NCBI GenBank assembly: GCA_032622095.1
Contig: CP136069.1
Span: 87,878,958-87,942,957 of the forward strand
DNA length: 64,000 nt
DNA from: Siphonodentalium dalli
Taxonomy: Eukaryota > Mollusca > Scaphopoda > Gadilida > Siphonodentaliidae
Direction of reading: 5' to 3'
The notes under the pieces were generated by a model. The model was not told the DNA's origin. It did not search any database and saw nothing but the letters and a program-made list of their open reading frames with translations. The position numbers and the translations under genes were made by a program. Below are positions 47,401 to 60,150 of this stretch, piece by piece. Position 1 is the first letter of the stretch, and each line of letters opens with the position of its first letter.

Positions 47401-50249
47401 CTGACTAAACTGACAACTGTCAACACGACTATGAAAACCACATGCAGTTATCTGGAATGATACAAGAGGACAACAGAGTACAATCAAATAGAGGTTTGCC
47501 AACTATGGGCGGTAACTCCTCAGGGAAAGCGCGGACACAAGTTTTGATGCCCGTGGGCAGTAGGGCATATCGAGGTGTGCATACGGTCCAATTTTCGATG
47601 CTCTGCTCCTTATAATTTCCGAGATAATAAAATCACATATTTTTATATAAAGGGAGATAACTCCGTGGGATAAACGCGGACAATATTCGTTATGAGCCAA
47701 AGGCATAAAACTCATTTACCCCAATATACTTACCAATCTTGAGTTTTCTAATCCTAATACTTTCAGATATTAGGGAGTTGAAAAATAGTATAGTATAATA
47801 ATAATGAAAAATAATCGAAAAAGGGCCATAACTCTGTCAAAAGATATTGGACCAACATCCGGATACCATTATTTCTAGTAGACCTTAGATGCCTATATTC
47901 GCTAGAGATTTCGCGGTCCTCCTCCCATTAGTGTCTGAGTATTTCCAATTAAACAGAAAACGGCCGCAGTAGAAAAACAATATACTTCCTTGGTTACACC
48001 ATGGAAGTATAATAATAGGAACAATCATGAGTGGAAAGAATCGCAGTTTATGGACGGAAAATATGAAGTATGGTGATTATATGTTGTCCTAACATGTGTA
48101 GGTTGATCTCAAGTGTTTGGACGTGACCCCACCCCTGTCTCGAAATTGGGTGACGGGATTGGGAAAACATCAACCCCTGGTACAAAATGCTAAGTTTGAG
48201 GCCCTGTAACTCCGTTAATTTCCAACGGATTTTAAAATTGTTTCCAGTTTTGTGAGTTGCTGCTGACATAGATTGCATAGTGTAAATTTCATCTGATTTG
48301 GAGACGGATAACACTTTGATTATTGGAAAGCATATGGGCCCAAATTCAAACTTGACGGCTAAAATCTCCGCCATTTTCCAACGGATTTACGATCTGTTTT
48401 CAGCTTCGAGATCGGCTGATGTTGCAGATGTTATATTCCAAGTTTCATCTGATTCGGAGAAGAATAAAAAATTGGTACCACGGACCACCCCTCCCCAGAC
48501 CCACAATAATGATCCGACACTGTCAAAATTTGGCCCAACGCGTGCCCTCTTCAGTCCGCACACATTTGCATTTCAGATGACATCGTATGTTCGATATCAT
48601 CGGAGGAGATGTGGTCACAAGCACATGGGCCCAAAATTGCAAAGTTTGACGGCCTGCAATTATTTCAGTTTTCGATGGATTTTCGAAATTCTTTCAGTTT
48701 CTAGATCGGCTGATGTTGCAGATGATATATTTCAAGTTTCATCTGATTCCGAGAAGAATTAAAAATTGGTACCACGGACCACCCCTCCCCAGACCCACAC
48801 TAATGAAGCGAAACTGGCAAAATTTTGCCCACCGCGTGCCCCCTTCCGTCCGCACACGTTGATGTGTCAGATGTCATCCTATGTTCGATATCTTCGGAGG
48901 AGATGTGTACACAAGCACATGGGCCCAAATTGCAAACTTTGAGGGCCCGTAACTCTTGCATTTCTTCTCGGATTTCAAAAATCCTTTCCGGTATGGGTTT
49001 GTTTTCGTTCGGGAAATACATAAACTTAAATAGATGAATGTCAATCAAAATTTTATTTTGCGAAAATGTTGGCCCCCACCCCAGTGTCAAAATATATGTC
49101 CGACCCTGTCAAATTTTCCTTCTCTGACTAAACTGACAACTGTCAACACGACTATGAAAACCACATGCAGTTATCTGGAATGATACAAGAGGACAACAGA
49201 GTACAATCAAATAGAGGTTTGCCAACTATGGGCGGTAACTCCTCAGGGAAAGCGCGGACACAAGTTTTGATGCCCGTGGGCAGTAGGGCATATCGAGGTG
49301 TGCATACGGTCCAATTTTCGATGCTCTGCTCCTTATAATTTCCGAGATAATAAAATCACATATTTTTATATAAAGGGAGATAACTCCGTGGGATAAACGC
49401 GGACAATATTCGTTATGAGCCAAAGGCATAAAACTCATTTACCCCAATATACTTACCAATCTTGAGTTTTCTAATCCTAATACTTTCAGATATTAGGGAG
49501 TTGAAAAATAGTATAGTATAATAATAATGAAAAATAATCGAAAAAGGGCCATAACTCTGTCAAAAGATATTGGACCAACATCCGGATACCATTATTTCTA
49601 GTAGACCTTAGATGCCTATATTCGCTAGAGATTTCGCGGTCCTCCTCCCATTAGTGTCTGAGTATTTCCAATTAAACAGAAAACGGCCGCAGTAGAAAAA
49701 CAATATACTTCCTTGGTTACACCATGGAAGTATAATAATAGGAACAATCATGAGTGGAAAGAATCGCAGTTTATGGACGGAAAATATGAAGTATGGTGAT
49801 TATATGTTGTCCTAACATGTGTAGGTTGATCTCAAGTGTTTGGACGTGACCCCACCCCTGTCTCGAAATTGGGTGACGGGATTGGGAAAACATCAACCCC
49901 TGGTACAAAATGCTAAGTTTGAGGCCCTGTAACTCCGTTAATTTCCAACGGATTTTAAAATTGTTTCCAGTTTTGTGAGTTGCTGCTGACATAGATTGCA
50001 TAGTGTAAATTTCATCTGATTTGGAGACGGATAACACTTTGATTATTGGAAAGCATATGGGCCCAAATTCAAACTTGACGGCTAAAATCTCCGCCATTTT
50101 CCAACGGATTTACGATCTGTTTTCAGCTTCGAGATCGGCTGATGTTGCAGATGTTATATTCCAAGTTTCATCTGATTCGGAGAAGAATAAAAAATTGGTA
50201 CCACGGACCACCCCTCCCCAGACCCACAATAATGATCCGACACTGTCAA
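35443..50249. repeat. Tandem array of a 1723-bp unit, 8.6 copies
   Basis: tatgggcggtaactcctcag starts a new unit every 1723 bases (35443, 37166, 38889, 40612, 42335, 44058, 45781, 47504, 49227). The ninth unit is cut by the gap at 50250. Unit 1 differs from the rest at two positions I noticed (near 35480 and 35830); units 2-9 appear identical. Several short open frames recur in each unit but lack any domain and hold frameless internal repeats, so I treat the unit as noncoding. The array size is unknown because the contig ends inside it. Confidence 0.95.
36120..36950. repeat. 294-bp subrepeats inside the 1723-bp unit
   Basis: In unit 1, catgggcccaaa occurs at about 36271, 36565 and 36858, and gatcggctgatgttgcagat at 36349 and 36643, both giving a 294-base spacing. 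The cgcgtgccc...ccgcacac block repeats at about 36479 and 36772. About three diverged subunits therefore make up half of each higher-order unit. The same holds in every later unit. Confidence 0.85.
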
Positions 50250-50349
50250 NNNNNNNNNNNNNNNNNNNNNNNNNNNNNNNNNNNNNNNNNNNNNNNNNNN
50301 NNNNNNNNNNNNNNNNNNNNNNNNNNNNNNNNNNNNNNNNNNNNNNNNN
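50250..50349. other. Scaffold gap, 100 N
   Basis: Exactly 100 N, the conventional size for a gap of unknown length. It joins the unfinished ninth unit of the 1723-bp array to unrelated repeat sequence, so order and distance across it are not proved by the sequence. Confidence 0.98.
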
Positions 50350-51236
50350 GGAACCCCCTATTGAATGTCCTCATAGCAGTGAACATCTATACCAAATTCC
50401 ATTGAGATCCCAGCACAACTGTTGAAGTTACGACATGAAGACACCAGACGGACCAAAAAGCCAACATTTATTTCCAGATGAACAAAGATGAGTAACTCTA
50501 GAATGGAAAAGCGGAACAAAACGATGGAACCCTCTTTTTAATGTCCTCATAGTAGTGAACATCCATACCAAATCCCATAGAGATCCCAGTACAACTGTCG
50601 AAGTTACAATATGAACAGACACCAGACGAACCAAAAAGCCAACATTTCCAGATGAACAAAGATGTATAACTCTAGAATGGAAAATCCGAACAAAACGATG
50701 GAACCCCTCTATTGAATGCCCTCATAGTAGTGAACATCCATACAAAATTTCATTGAGATCCGAGCACGACTGTTCAGGTTATGACATGAACAGACACCAG
50801 ATGGACCAAAACTCCAACATTTAAAGATAAACAAAGATGAATAACTCTAGAATGGAAAATCGGAACAAAACGATGGAACCCTCTATTTAATGTCCTCATA
50901 GTTGTGAACATCCACACCAAATTTGGTTGAGATCCCAGCACAACTGTTGAAGTTACGACATGAACAGACACCAGACGTACCAAAAAGCCACTATTTCCAG
51001 ATAAACAAAGATGAATAACTCTAGAATGGAAAATCCAAACAAAACGATGGAACCCTCTATTAAATGTCCTCATAATAGTGAACATCCATACCTAATTTCA
51101 TTGAGATCCGAGCACTACTGTTCAAGTTATGACACGAACAGACATCGGACGGACGTACGGACTCACGGACGCACGGACGGACGGACGGACAGGTGCAAAA
51201 CAGTATACCCCCCTTTTTTTTAAATAAGGGGGTATA
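50350..51236 (+). mobile_element. Pearl/HINE-like element with 175-bp units, copy 6 (5' end in gap)
   Basis: About five units of about 175 bp are marked by gatgaataactctagaatgg, acaaaacgatggaaccctct, gtgaacatccataccaaatt and gttatgacatgaacagacac blocks. A (ACGG)n microsatellite follows at about 51147-51191, then a hairpin at 51204-51236 (tatacccccc against agggggtata). The left boundary is lost in the gap. Confidence 0.7.
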
Positions 51237-51930
51237 ACTAAGAATTACTGCTAACGTATTTCTACCAATTGGGTAACTAGATTCAGGTTGAGCTGGAACT
51301 TGAGAAATTTTTAATTTCAACCAATTGAAATGCCGCTGGAATTGGAAAGGGTTAAGGTTGTGGGGCAACGCAAATGACGTCATCGAAAACAAGGCGCCTC
51401 AAAGTGAGTCAAAAATCGTACACAGTACATGTCTCGCTTCGTCTCGGAATCGTGATTTAAATTCATTCATTTTGACTGTTACTGTGTCCTAAGATATTAA
51501 AAACTTGTGGAATGTGCTTAGGAAGGATTGTTTTTATAACTAATAAGTGGGATTTACCTCCCAAAAAGGTGAGTTTCAGGCCTGCATTTGTTGTCAATCT
51601 GTATTATCTGATTCTGACAGCGCTCGTCTGCAACTGTAACTTAGTGTAAGTGTAATTGGCAGAATTCGCGTGTTTGACTAAACGTTTTCTCCACTCGATT
51701 CTCTCAAACTGCACAATACTCGGTCAAATTCTTTCAATAATTCTATCTAAATACATCTTAGCTATTATTCGGATCAGATCTCCCCGTCGAGAAAGCGATA
51801 TGTTGACCAAAACGACACTTGAGAAAGTTGTTTACATTTTGAGCGCACACTGTGACACTGCCTGCGTCACCACTGGTCACAGTACACGCTCGATTTTTAT
51901 CATGGAAACAAATCAATTTCTTCCATCTAA
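51237..51930. other. Noncoding stretch, nothing recognised
   Basis: A 93-codon open frame at 51656-51937 runs into the following repeat and has no recognisable domain. No splice-supported exon was found. Confidence 0.4.
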
Positions 51931-52600
51931 AAGATAATTACGTGCTGGACCCTGTCATTTTAGGAATATATAAGTATTCCACGCAGACATACCTCAGACT
52001 CAGCTTAAAATTTTGAAAAATAACAGTTTTATCGACATAAATCGATTTGAATGGGAAAATCCTGTGTTAAAATTTATCATCGAAAAAAAATAATTTCTTC
52101 CATCTAAAAAATAATTACGTGCTGTACCCTGTCATTTTAGAAATATATAAGTATTCCACACAGACACACCAAGTTTAAGCTTAAAATTTTGAAAAATAAG
52201 AGTTTTATCGACATAAATCGATTTGAATAGCAAATCCCATGTTAAAATTTATCATCGAAAAAAATTAATTTCTTCCATCTAAAAAATAATTACGTGCTGT
52301 ACCCTGTCATTTTAGGAATATATAAGTATTCCACACAGACACACCAAGTCTCAGCTTAAAATTTTGAAAAATAAGAGTTTTATCGACATAAATCGATTTG
52401 AATAGCAAATCCCATGTTAAAATTTATCATCGAAAAAAATTAATTTCTTCCATCTAAGAAATAATTACGTGCTGTACCCTGTCATTTTAGGAATATATAA
52501 GTATTCCACACAGACACACCAAGTTTCAGCTTAAAATTTTGAAAAATAAGAATTTTATCGACATAAATCAATTTTAATGGCAGATCCTATGTTAAATAAA
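51931..52600. repeat. Tandem repeat, roughly 176-bp unit, four copies
   Basis: ataattacgtgctg recurs at 51934, 52111, 52286 and 52461. Each unit contains gtcattttaggaatatataa, gtattccacacagacacacc and attttatcgacataaatcga. Units 2 and 3 are nearly identical, and divergence rises toward the outer units. Confidence 0.85.
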
Positions 52601-52639
52601 TTTTAGGGCCCTGCGAATGTTTTCTGAGCTGTTCCATAT

Positions 52640-53340
52640 CGGCCACCAGAGTCCATATTTGACAGGTTCTACCTGATAATTGTGCGACAGTACAGTCGCG
52701 TTACTTTATATGTCAACATTGGTCATTATCACCCGACAAATTTATTTCGGTCTATCGTATCAACCGCCTGACTAAGTGTCAACATTGGTCTTTATCGCTC
52801 CACTAATTTTTATCGTCTCATCGGTATGAATTCCATATCCAATTATCCACATATAACCAACCGAACCTCTAATCCCGGTCCAATTTTTTTTTCTTCATCG
52901 CTATAGTCAAGTTACGTAATACTACAGTACAGTCGCGATGCATCACATGGCAACATTGATCGCTATCGCTCTACTAATTTATGTCAGTTCATCGTTCCCC
53001 TTTTTCTACGAGTCTATTTAACCAACCCAAGATCTAATCCCGGCCTAAATTATTATTTTAATCCGTATACCGTAGTTGTGTTACATACATATTTTTATCA
53101 TTTGATTCCAATTTGCATTGTACCATTATAGAAGTCCATAAATGACTATTCTGGCACTATATAGAGATAACTAATATTATGACACCCCCCCCCCCACCCC
53201 CCCCCATATTATAGCCTTGTTGCAACAGTAGAGTTGAGATGCATGATATGTCAACATTGGTCGTTATCGCTCTACAAATTTATATCGGTTCAACCCTTAG
53301 TTCCCTGTATCGCCCACTCCTCCCTCAATTTATTTTTTCA
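52640..53340. repeat. Three diverged 240-290-bp tandem units
   Basis: tacagtcgcg followed by tcaacattggtc and a tatcgctc-acaaatttat block recurs near 52690, 52930 and 53225. C homopolymers lie at 53187-53207. No coding potential was seen. Confidence 0.55.
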
Positions 53341-54190
53341 TTTGTATTATAGTCTCGTTACGTACATATTTTATCTCTTGTAACTTTTGCTTCAACATGC
53401 CGAGTTCTGCTGCAGACGATACAAAACTGACAACATTTCGAAATGTAAGCAGGCTTCAAACTCATCTTATCCAAGAAACTTGTGTATAAGGTGTACTCGC
53501 ATTTGTTGCGTTAAAAACCAAAGGTCCCAAGTCAAGGTCCAAAATCCCCAACACACTGATGTGAGGTTTAATGATAACTCACATCTACATAACCTAACCA
53601 ATATAAGGATGTGAGGTGTAATGATAACTCCATCCACATACAGTAATGTCCAAAGTAATTGACCACTTAACCACAGCAGAATTATATGTAATTTTTCAGG
53701 ATTTTAAATCCTGAAAAATTACCAATAATTCTGCTGTGGTTAAGTGGTCAATTACTTTGGGCATTACTGTAACCAATATAAGGATGTGAGGTTTAATGAT
53801 AACTCTATCCACATAATGAATATACGGGTGTGATGTTTAATGATAACGCCATCCACATAACTAATAACTATGTGTGAAAATTAAATAAAAAAATTAAATT
53901 CCATGATGGCGTCCAATATGGACTATCTAATTCTGCTCCAAAAACATGTATATTCAATATATGGATGTTTATTGGATGGGGGGGGGGGGGGAACCGATTA
54001 TTTCAATGATATTTTAATTCACTGGGATCCAAAACCCGACCTACGGGAGCGCGCTTCGCGCACGACTGTATCTTAAGCATATGTGCATATTTAATAAGCC
54101 AACAAATGGAATCCCAACAGAGAAGACTGGCGTAGGTCCCTTGCGGATAGACATCGTTGATGATCTCTATGGGAAACCAACTTGACATTT
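53341..54190. repeat. Short direct repeats around a MITE
   Basis: Four or five roughly 40-bp repeats with a version of aaggatgtgaggtttaatga lie at about 53560-53860. The palindromic MITE (53641-53769) is inserted among them. A G run lies at 53980-53991. No gene was recognised. Confidence 0.5.
53641..53769. mobile_element. Palindromic TA-flanked MITE, deleted copy (129 bp)
   Basis: It starts CAGTAATGTCCAAAG and ends CTTTGGGCATTACTG with TA outside. The two arms meet at ttttcaggattttaaatcct, so the copy is an almost perfect hairpin lacking the inner block of the 213-bp form. Confidence 0.85.
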
Positions 54191-54700
54191 AATAGACAAT
54201 TTCGATGAACTGCAATAACTTAAGGAATCTCTAATTGAGCTCAAGCCCAATAAGAATATTCCTTCAGTTATTGTGCTTAAGCGCAGTTAGAGATACCTTA
54301 TTGCACTTAAGCACAATGTGATATTCCTGTGCAATAAGGAATATTCTTATTGCGCTTAAGTGTAATAAGACATTCCTTATCACACGTAAGCGAAATTACA
54401 TCAATATTGCACTTAAGCGCAATTAATATCTCTCTCATTAGATCACCCTTGTGCAAATAGTAGAATAATCCTATATTTGTTCCACCCATTGTACCATGGA
54501 GATGGACTACACCACCTGAATTATAGGGAGTTTATGTTCTATATATAATATATTCCTTATTAATAGATTCCTTATTGGGTTTTATTATATAAGCGCAATT
54601 TGTAAATTCCATTATTGCGCTTAAGCACAGTTAAATATATCCTTATTGTGCTTAATCACAATAGAGATTCCCTTATTGTGCTTAAGCGCAATTAGTTCTT
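54190..54700. repeat. Cluster of TTGCGCTTAAGCGCAA-type palindromes
   Basis: About nine variants of the palindrome attgcgcttaagcgcaat occur within 500 bp, for example near 54269, 54302, 54350, 54406, 54616, 54646 and 54677. They are mostly separated by spacers with attccttattg. The palindromes vary at the same inner positions (C/T and G/A). This is neither an ordinary microsatellite nor a coding region. Confidence 0.7.
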
Positions 54701-55159
54701 CTTGCGATTAATTAAAAAAAAAGTTCTAATTGTATTGTAACTATTGTTTTGTCCTTTAATATTTCCCATACATCATGTACACATATATTATGCTAGAATG
54801 GTACTATTATTATTAATACCACTCGTAGTAGATAATACCACCTTACTGTCAATATCCTATCATGGTTAGTTTCAAATCATGACGTTAATTGTTATTATTA
54901 TGTGTGTACTGTACATGTACATCAGTCATCAATTAATAATATTTTGCTATTTTGCATGCGAAGTGGAAGACCCTCCAATAGCTTATCAATACCACTCGGG
55001 ACAGTGGGTGTTTTTCCTCAATTAATTGAATTTCTTGTTTAAATATTTTAATAAAAAAAAAAAATTCCACATTTCTTTTTAAATATTCTTTTATTTTTTA
55101 ATATATCATTTCTTTTCTTTTCTTTTTTGGTTAAAGAGTTGAATCTGAATTTTTTTTTT
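54701..55159. other. AT-rich noncoding stretch
   Basis: Low-complexity A/T runs (55050-55150). No recognisable gene or element. Confidence 0.45.
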
Positions 55160-55686
55160 TGAGTTATGTCCCTGGCCCCACCCACATTTGACCCAGTGAC
55201 CTCATTTGAACAAATCTGAACCCCAGTCACCCAAGGATCCTTCAGACCAAATATGAACCCATTTGGCCTGATGGTATTTGAGAAGATGTTTAAAAGAATT
55301 ACTATGGAGGGAAAGAGTTATGGCCCTGGTTTCTCAACTAATCAACCTGGTGACCTCATTTGAACAAATCTGAATGTGAGTCACCTAGGGAACATCCACA
55401 CCAAATATGAACCCATTCGGCCTTATAGTTCTGGAAAAGAAGTCGTTCTAAGAATTACTATGAAGGAATAGAGTTGTGGCCCTGCTTTCTCAACTAATTG
55501 ACCTGATGACCTCATTTGAACAAATCTGAATGTGATTCACCTAGGGAACATCCACACCAAATATGAACCCGTTCCGTCCTACAGTTTTGGCAGAGAAGAT
55601 GATTCTTGACAGACAGACTGTACGACGGATGACGGACGAGGAGTGATGACTATAGCTCCACCGGAGACTTTGTCTCAGGTGAGCTA
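55160..55686 (+). mobile_element. Pearl/HINE-like element with roughly 155-bp units, copy 7
   Basis: cctcatttgaacaaatctga recurs near 55200, 55353 and 55511 with ccaaatatgaacccattcgg and gagttatggccctg blocks. Then come a GACAGACAGACTGTACGACG-type tract and a hairpin 55653-55686 (tagctccacc against ggtgagcta), the same terminal stem family as the copy ending at 33800. Confidence 0.65.
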
Positions 55687-55859
55687 AAAATAGACAGAAA
55701 TGTAGTCTTGAGATGTAACTTGTGGCATAACAAACAAGTGCGATAACGTAGTCCTTCACACATCTGTATTTATTACACACCAGCAGTCAACATTCCTTAG
55801 TATCAAGCAATTGTTTCTGTTTGGTTTCCATACTAGCTATTTATCTACTCAGCACAATA

Positions 55860-55968
55860 CGATTTAGTCGGAAATATGGCATTCCAATGAATGGCAACAA
55901 GCAATATTTCCAACTAAATCCTGAAAAATTACCCATACTTCAGAAGTCGATTATTTAGGGCATTACTT
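55860..55968. mobile_element. Palindromic MITE fragment
   Basis: It keeps the central block and right arm (gatttagtcggaaatatggc, then gaatggcaacaagcaatatt, ending gggcattact). The left terminus is missing. Confidence 0.7.
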
Positions 55969-57032
55969 TATCTCTGGATACTGGACAACTAACCATGAAG
56001 GGATGCCATGCACCTCGGAACATCATGTTCTACTTACTACATGGTATATATTTCATTGTGAAACAATATAATACATCAAACTCCATGTTTAAACCAAAGT
56101 TTTCAGTTTACATGCCACAATCGAGCCAAAATTCCTGAGCTGTGCTTCAAACCTGCGAGCTCATCGTTTCGCTCACCGTTATGATGTAATCCAATACACT
56201 GTCTATATAATGAGTGGTAAGAGTTCAAGGGGTACTGTACTCAAATGTTGTTGTTGGTTGCCATATTCTCTGCTTCGTAGAATAATGTAACCAGATTTCC
56301 CCCATTGTTTGATTGTCGGCTGAGTACGAAGTAATGTTACAAATTGCAGAATAGCCGGAATGCAAAAATAGAACGCTTGTCATCGTTGTATTTTTGTACA
56401 GGCAAATATATGAATAAAATGTGATATTAAATGCTGTACTAGTATAAACATAATAGTCCTGGATAGACATTAATTTTATTATATAGTCAGTGAGTGGCTC
56501 AAGTTGATGCCCCGTATCAACATAATTTTTTATACGATGTGTGTCACACGTAATGTGCGCAATCCACTTTCTCTCAATTTGTTTGATTATGTCTTGTACA
56601 TGGAAATTCAGCCATCAAGCAAATTTATATTAAATTATTAAATTTGATTTTAAGATAACCTGTTAACCTGAACATTTACAGAAGACATCTTTGACTCAAA
56701 TTAATTATTTCTCTATATATTATCGATATAAGATCGTTGTTATTACTGGGAATTTATTGAAACTGGCCTATAGTTTCCCTTTAATGTTTTCAAAACTAAT
56801 CAATCAATATAAGAGCGGTTTAGCAAAATTACGACGACAATTAATGGTTAGAAATATGTTGGGGTTCCTGAGCCACATTCTTCCAGAGATTTCAGAATCT
56901 TTCTCATCATGAAGAGGGCATATCCCACTACTTCCATAGAATCTGCATTAAAGGAAGTATGCTCCTAAACTGCACATCAATGTTTGGTTTGTCTAACTTT
57001 ATTTTTCACCGTAACAATATTTCACAGATATA
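55969..57032. other. Noncoding stretch, nothing recognised
   Basis: A block near 55975 (tatctctggatactgga) is shared with 63779-63795, just upstream of another MITE, suggesting a duplicated flank. No supported exon was seen. Confidence 0.4.
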
Positions 57033-57161
57033 CAGTAATGCCCTAAATAATCGTCTGAGAGCTTTCCGATGAATGGCAACAAGCCATATTTCCGATTAAA
57101 TCCTGAAAAATTACCCATAATTCTGCTGTGGTTAAGGAGTCGATTATTTACGGCATTACTG
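57033..57161. mobile_element. Palindromic TA-flanked MITE, deleted copy (129 bp)
   Basis: It begins CAGTAATGCCCTAAATAATC and ends with tatttacggcattactg. TA flanks it (57031-57032, 57162-57163). The right arm is complete, while the left arm is cut after 23 bases. Confidence 0.83.
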
Positions 57162-57370
57162 TATAAAATATTAACCCTCTTTGAAATGAGAGAAGCTATG
57201 GAAGCAGTGAATTACTTCCTTGATAATGAAGCAACATATTTCACGGTTGTTACATCCAGAAAATCTAATAAAAATCTAACTGTGATTTTTATAAACTCTC
57301 TATTAACTCTTTGAACCCTGATGCCTCACAGCGATTGACACCCTGACCCGGTGTAACACGTCATCTTCCC

Positions 57371-60150
57371 CCCCAGGATATCTTCCCCCCCCACCCTGGA
57401 TATCTTCCCCCATCCATGTACTACTAAAAAATAATTTCACTCATATGATATCGTTTGGTTCTGAAATGGCCAGAAAAATGTTTTTTGAGATAAAAAAAAA
57501 AATACATATTAATTTTTTTTTTATTTAAAAACAAAAGTGACAAAATTAGTTTTTTTTTACGAATTTGATTGTCTGTTCATGAAATGACCAGAAAAATGTT
57601 TTTTTAAATTCAATTTTTTTCTTTTCTTTCAAATGTCCAGGCTTGGATATCTCCCCCCCCCCCCCCACCCAGCACCTACATGACAAATAAATCATTGTAT
57701 GGATTTATTGCTTGTTTTGCTTTATATAGTCATGAAACAGCGAGAAATTAACTTCTTCTGAGAAAAAGTTTTTTGAGTCAGGGTTTGGGGGGGGGGGGGG
57801 GGAAATGTCCAGGTCAGGATATCTCCCCCACCCAGCACCTACATGACAAAAAAATAATCTTATGGTTTTATCGCTTGTTTTGCTTTATATAGTCATGAAA
57901 CAGCGACGAATTAACTTCTTCTGAGAACAACTTTTTTGAGTCAGGGTTTGGGGTGGGGGGGGGGGGGGGGGAGATGTCCAGGTCAGGATATCTTCCCCCC
58001 ACCCAGCACCTACATGACAAAAAAATAATCTTATGGTTTTATCGCTTGTTTTGCTTTATATAGTCATGAAACAGCGAGAAATTAACTTCTTCTGAGAACA
58101 AGTTTTTTGAGTCAGGGTTTGGGGTGGGGGGGGGGGGGAAATGTCCAGGTCAGGATATCTTCCCCCCACCCAGCACCTACATGACAAAAAAATAATCTTA
58201 TGGTTTTATCGCTTGTTTTGCTTTATATAGTCATGAAACAGCGAGAAATTAACTTCTTCTGAGAACAAGTTTTTTGAGTCAGGGTTTGGGGTGGGGGGAA
58301 GATGTCCAGGTCAGGATATCTCCCCCCCAGCACCTACATGACAACAAAATAATCTTATGGTTTTATCGCTCGTTTTGCTTTATATAGTCATGAAACAGCG
58401 AGAAATTAACTTCTTCTGAGAAAAAGTTTTTTGAGTCAGGATATCTTCCCCCCACCTAGCACCTACATGACAAAAAAATAATCTTATGGCTTTATAAAAC
58501 CATAAGATTATTTTTTTGTCATGTAGGTGCTAGGTGGGGGGAAGATATCCTGACTCAAAAAACTTGTTCTCAGAAGAAGTTAATTTCTCGCTGTTTCATG
58601 ACTATATAAAGCAAAACAAGCGATAAAACCATAAGATTATTTTTTTTGTCATGTAGGTGCTGGGTGGGGGGGGGGGAGATATCCTGACCTGGACATCTTC
58701 CCCCCCAATCAAACCCTGACTCAAACAACTTGTTCTCAGAAGAAGTTAATTTCTCGCTGTTTCATGACTATATAAAGCAAAACGAGCGATAAAACCATAA
58801 GATTATTTTTTTGTCATGTAGGTGCTGGGTGGATTGGGGGGGGGGGGGGGAAGATATCCTGACCTGGACATCTTCCCCCCACCCCAAACCCTGACTCATG
58901 AATATATAAAGCAAAATAAGCGATAAAACCATAAGATGATTTTTTTGTCATGTAGGTGCTGGGTGGGGGGGGGGGGGGGGGGGAAGATATCCTGACCTGG
59001 ACATCTTCCCCCCACCCCCACCCCAAACCCTGACTCAAAAAACTTGTTCTCAGAAGAAGTTAATTTCTCGCTGTTTCATGACTATATAAAGCAAAACAAG
59101 CGATAAAACCATAAGATTATTTTTTTTGTCATATAGGTGCTGGGTGGGGGGGGGGGGGGGGGGGGGAGATATCCTGACCTGGACATCTTCCCCCCCAATC
59201 AAACCTTGACTCAAACAACTTGTTCTCAGAAGAAGTTAATTTCTCGCTGTTTCATGACTATATAAAGCAAAACGAGCGATAAAACCATAAGATTATTTTT
59301 TTGTCATGTAGGTGCTGGGTGGGGGGGGGGGGGAGATATCCTGACCTGGACATCTTCCCCCCACCCCAAACCCTGACTCATGAATATATAAAGCAAAATA
59401 AGCGATAAAACCATAAGATTATTTTGTTTGTCATGTAGGTGCTGGGTGGGGGGGGGGGGAGATATCCTGACCTGGACATCTTCCCCCCCCCACCCAAACC
59501 CTGACTCAAACAACTTGTTCTCAGAAGAAGTTAATTTCTCGCTGTTTCATGACTATATAAAGCAAAACAAGCAATAAAACCATAAGATTATTTTTTTTGT
59601 CATGTAGGTGCTGGGTGGGGGGGGGGGGGGGAGATATCCTGACCTGGACATTTCCCCCCCCCCACCCAAACCCTGACTCAAACAACTTGTTCTCAGAAGA
59701 AGTTAATTTCTCGCTGTTTCATGACTATATAAAGCAAAACGAGCGATAAAACCATAACATTATTTTTTTGTCATGTAGGTGCTGGGTGGGGGGGGGGGGA
59801 AGATATCCTGACCTGGACATCTTCCCCCCACCCCAAACCCTGACTCATGAATATATAAAGCAAAATAAGCGATAAAACCATAAGATGATTTTTTTGTCAT
59901 GTAGGTGCTGGGTGGGGGGGGGGGGGGGGGGGGGGGGGTGGTGGAATATCCAAGCCTGGACATTTTGAAAGAAAAGAAAAAAATTGAATTAAAAAAAAAA
60001 AAAAATCTGGTAAATGAACAGACAATCAAATTCGTGAAAACAATAATTTTCTGGCCATTTCAGCACCAAACGATATCAAATGAGTGAAATTATTTTTTAG
60101 TCGTACATGGGGGGGGAAGATATCCAGGGTGGGGGGGGGAGATATCCTGT
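57371..60150. repeat. Giant imperfect palindrome of roughly 170-bp units
   Basis: Left-arm units read ggatatcttcccccc, agcacctacatgacaaaaaa, tatagtcatgaaacagcgag, gagtcagggtttggggtggg. At about 58493 the sequence turns (ttatggctttataaaaccataa) and the same units run in reverse. The left arm has about six units (1.1 kb) and the right about ten (1.7 kb). The outer edges still match: 57430-57480 against 60040-60100 (around aacgatatcaaatgagtgaa). C and G runs of varying length occur in every unit. Open frames here are only repeat translations. Confidence 0.85.

Noticed and set aside
35987-50425. Recurrent 70-154-codon open frames in every unit of the 1723-bp array
   Set aside because: They repeat only because the DNA repeats. 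The 154-codon frame contains the 294-bp subrepeat and no known domain, and other strands have equally long frames.
58814-60029. Proline/glycine-rich open frames
   Set aside because: They are translations of C and G runs in the inverted array.
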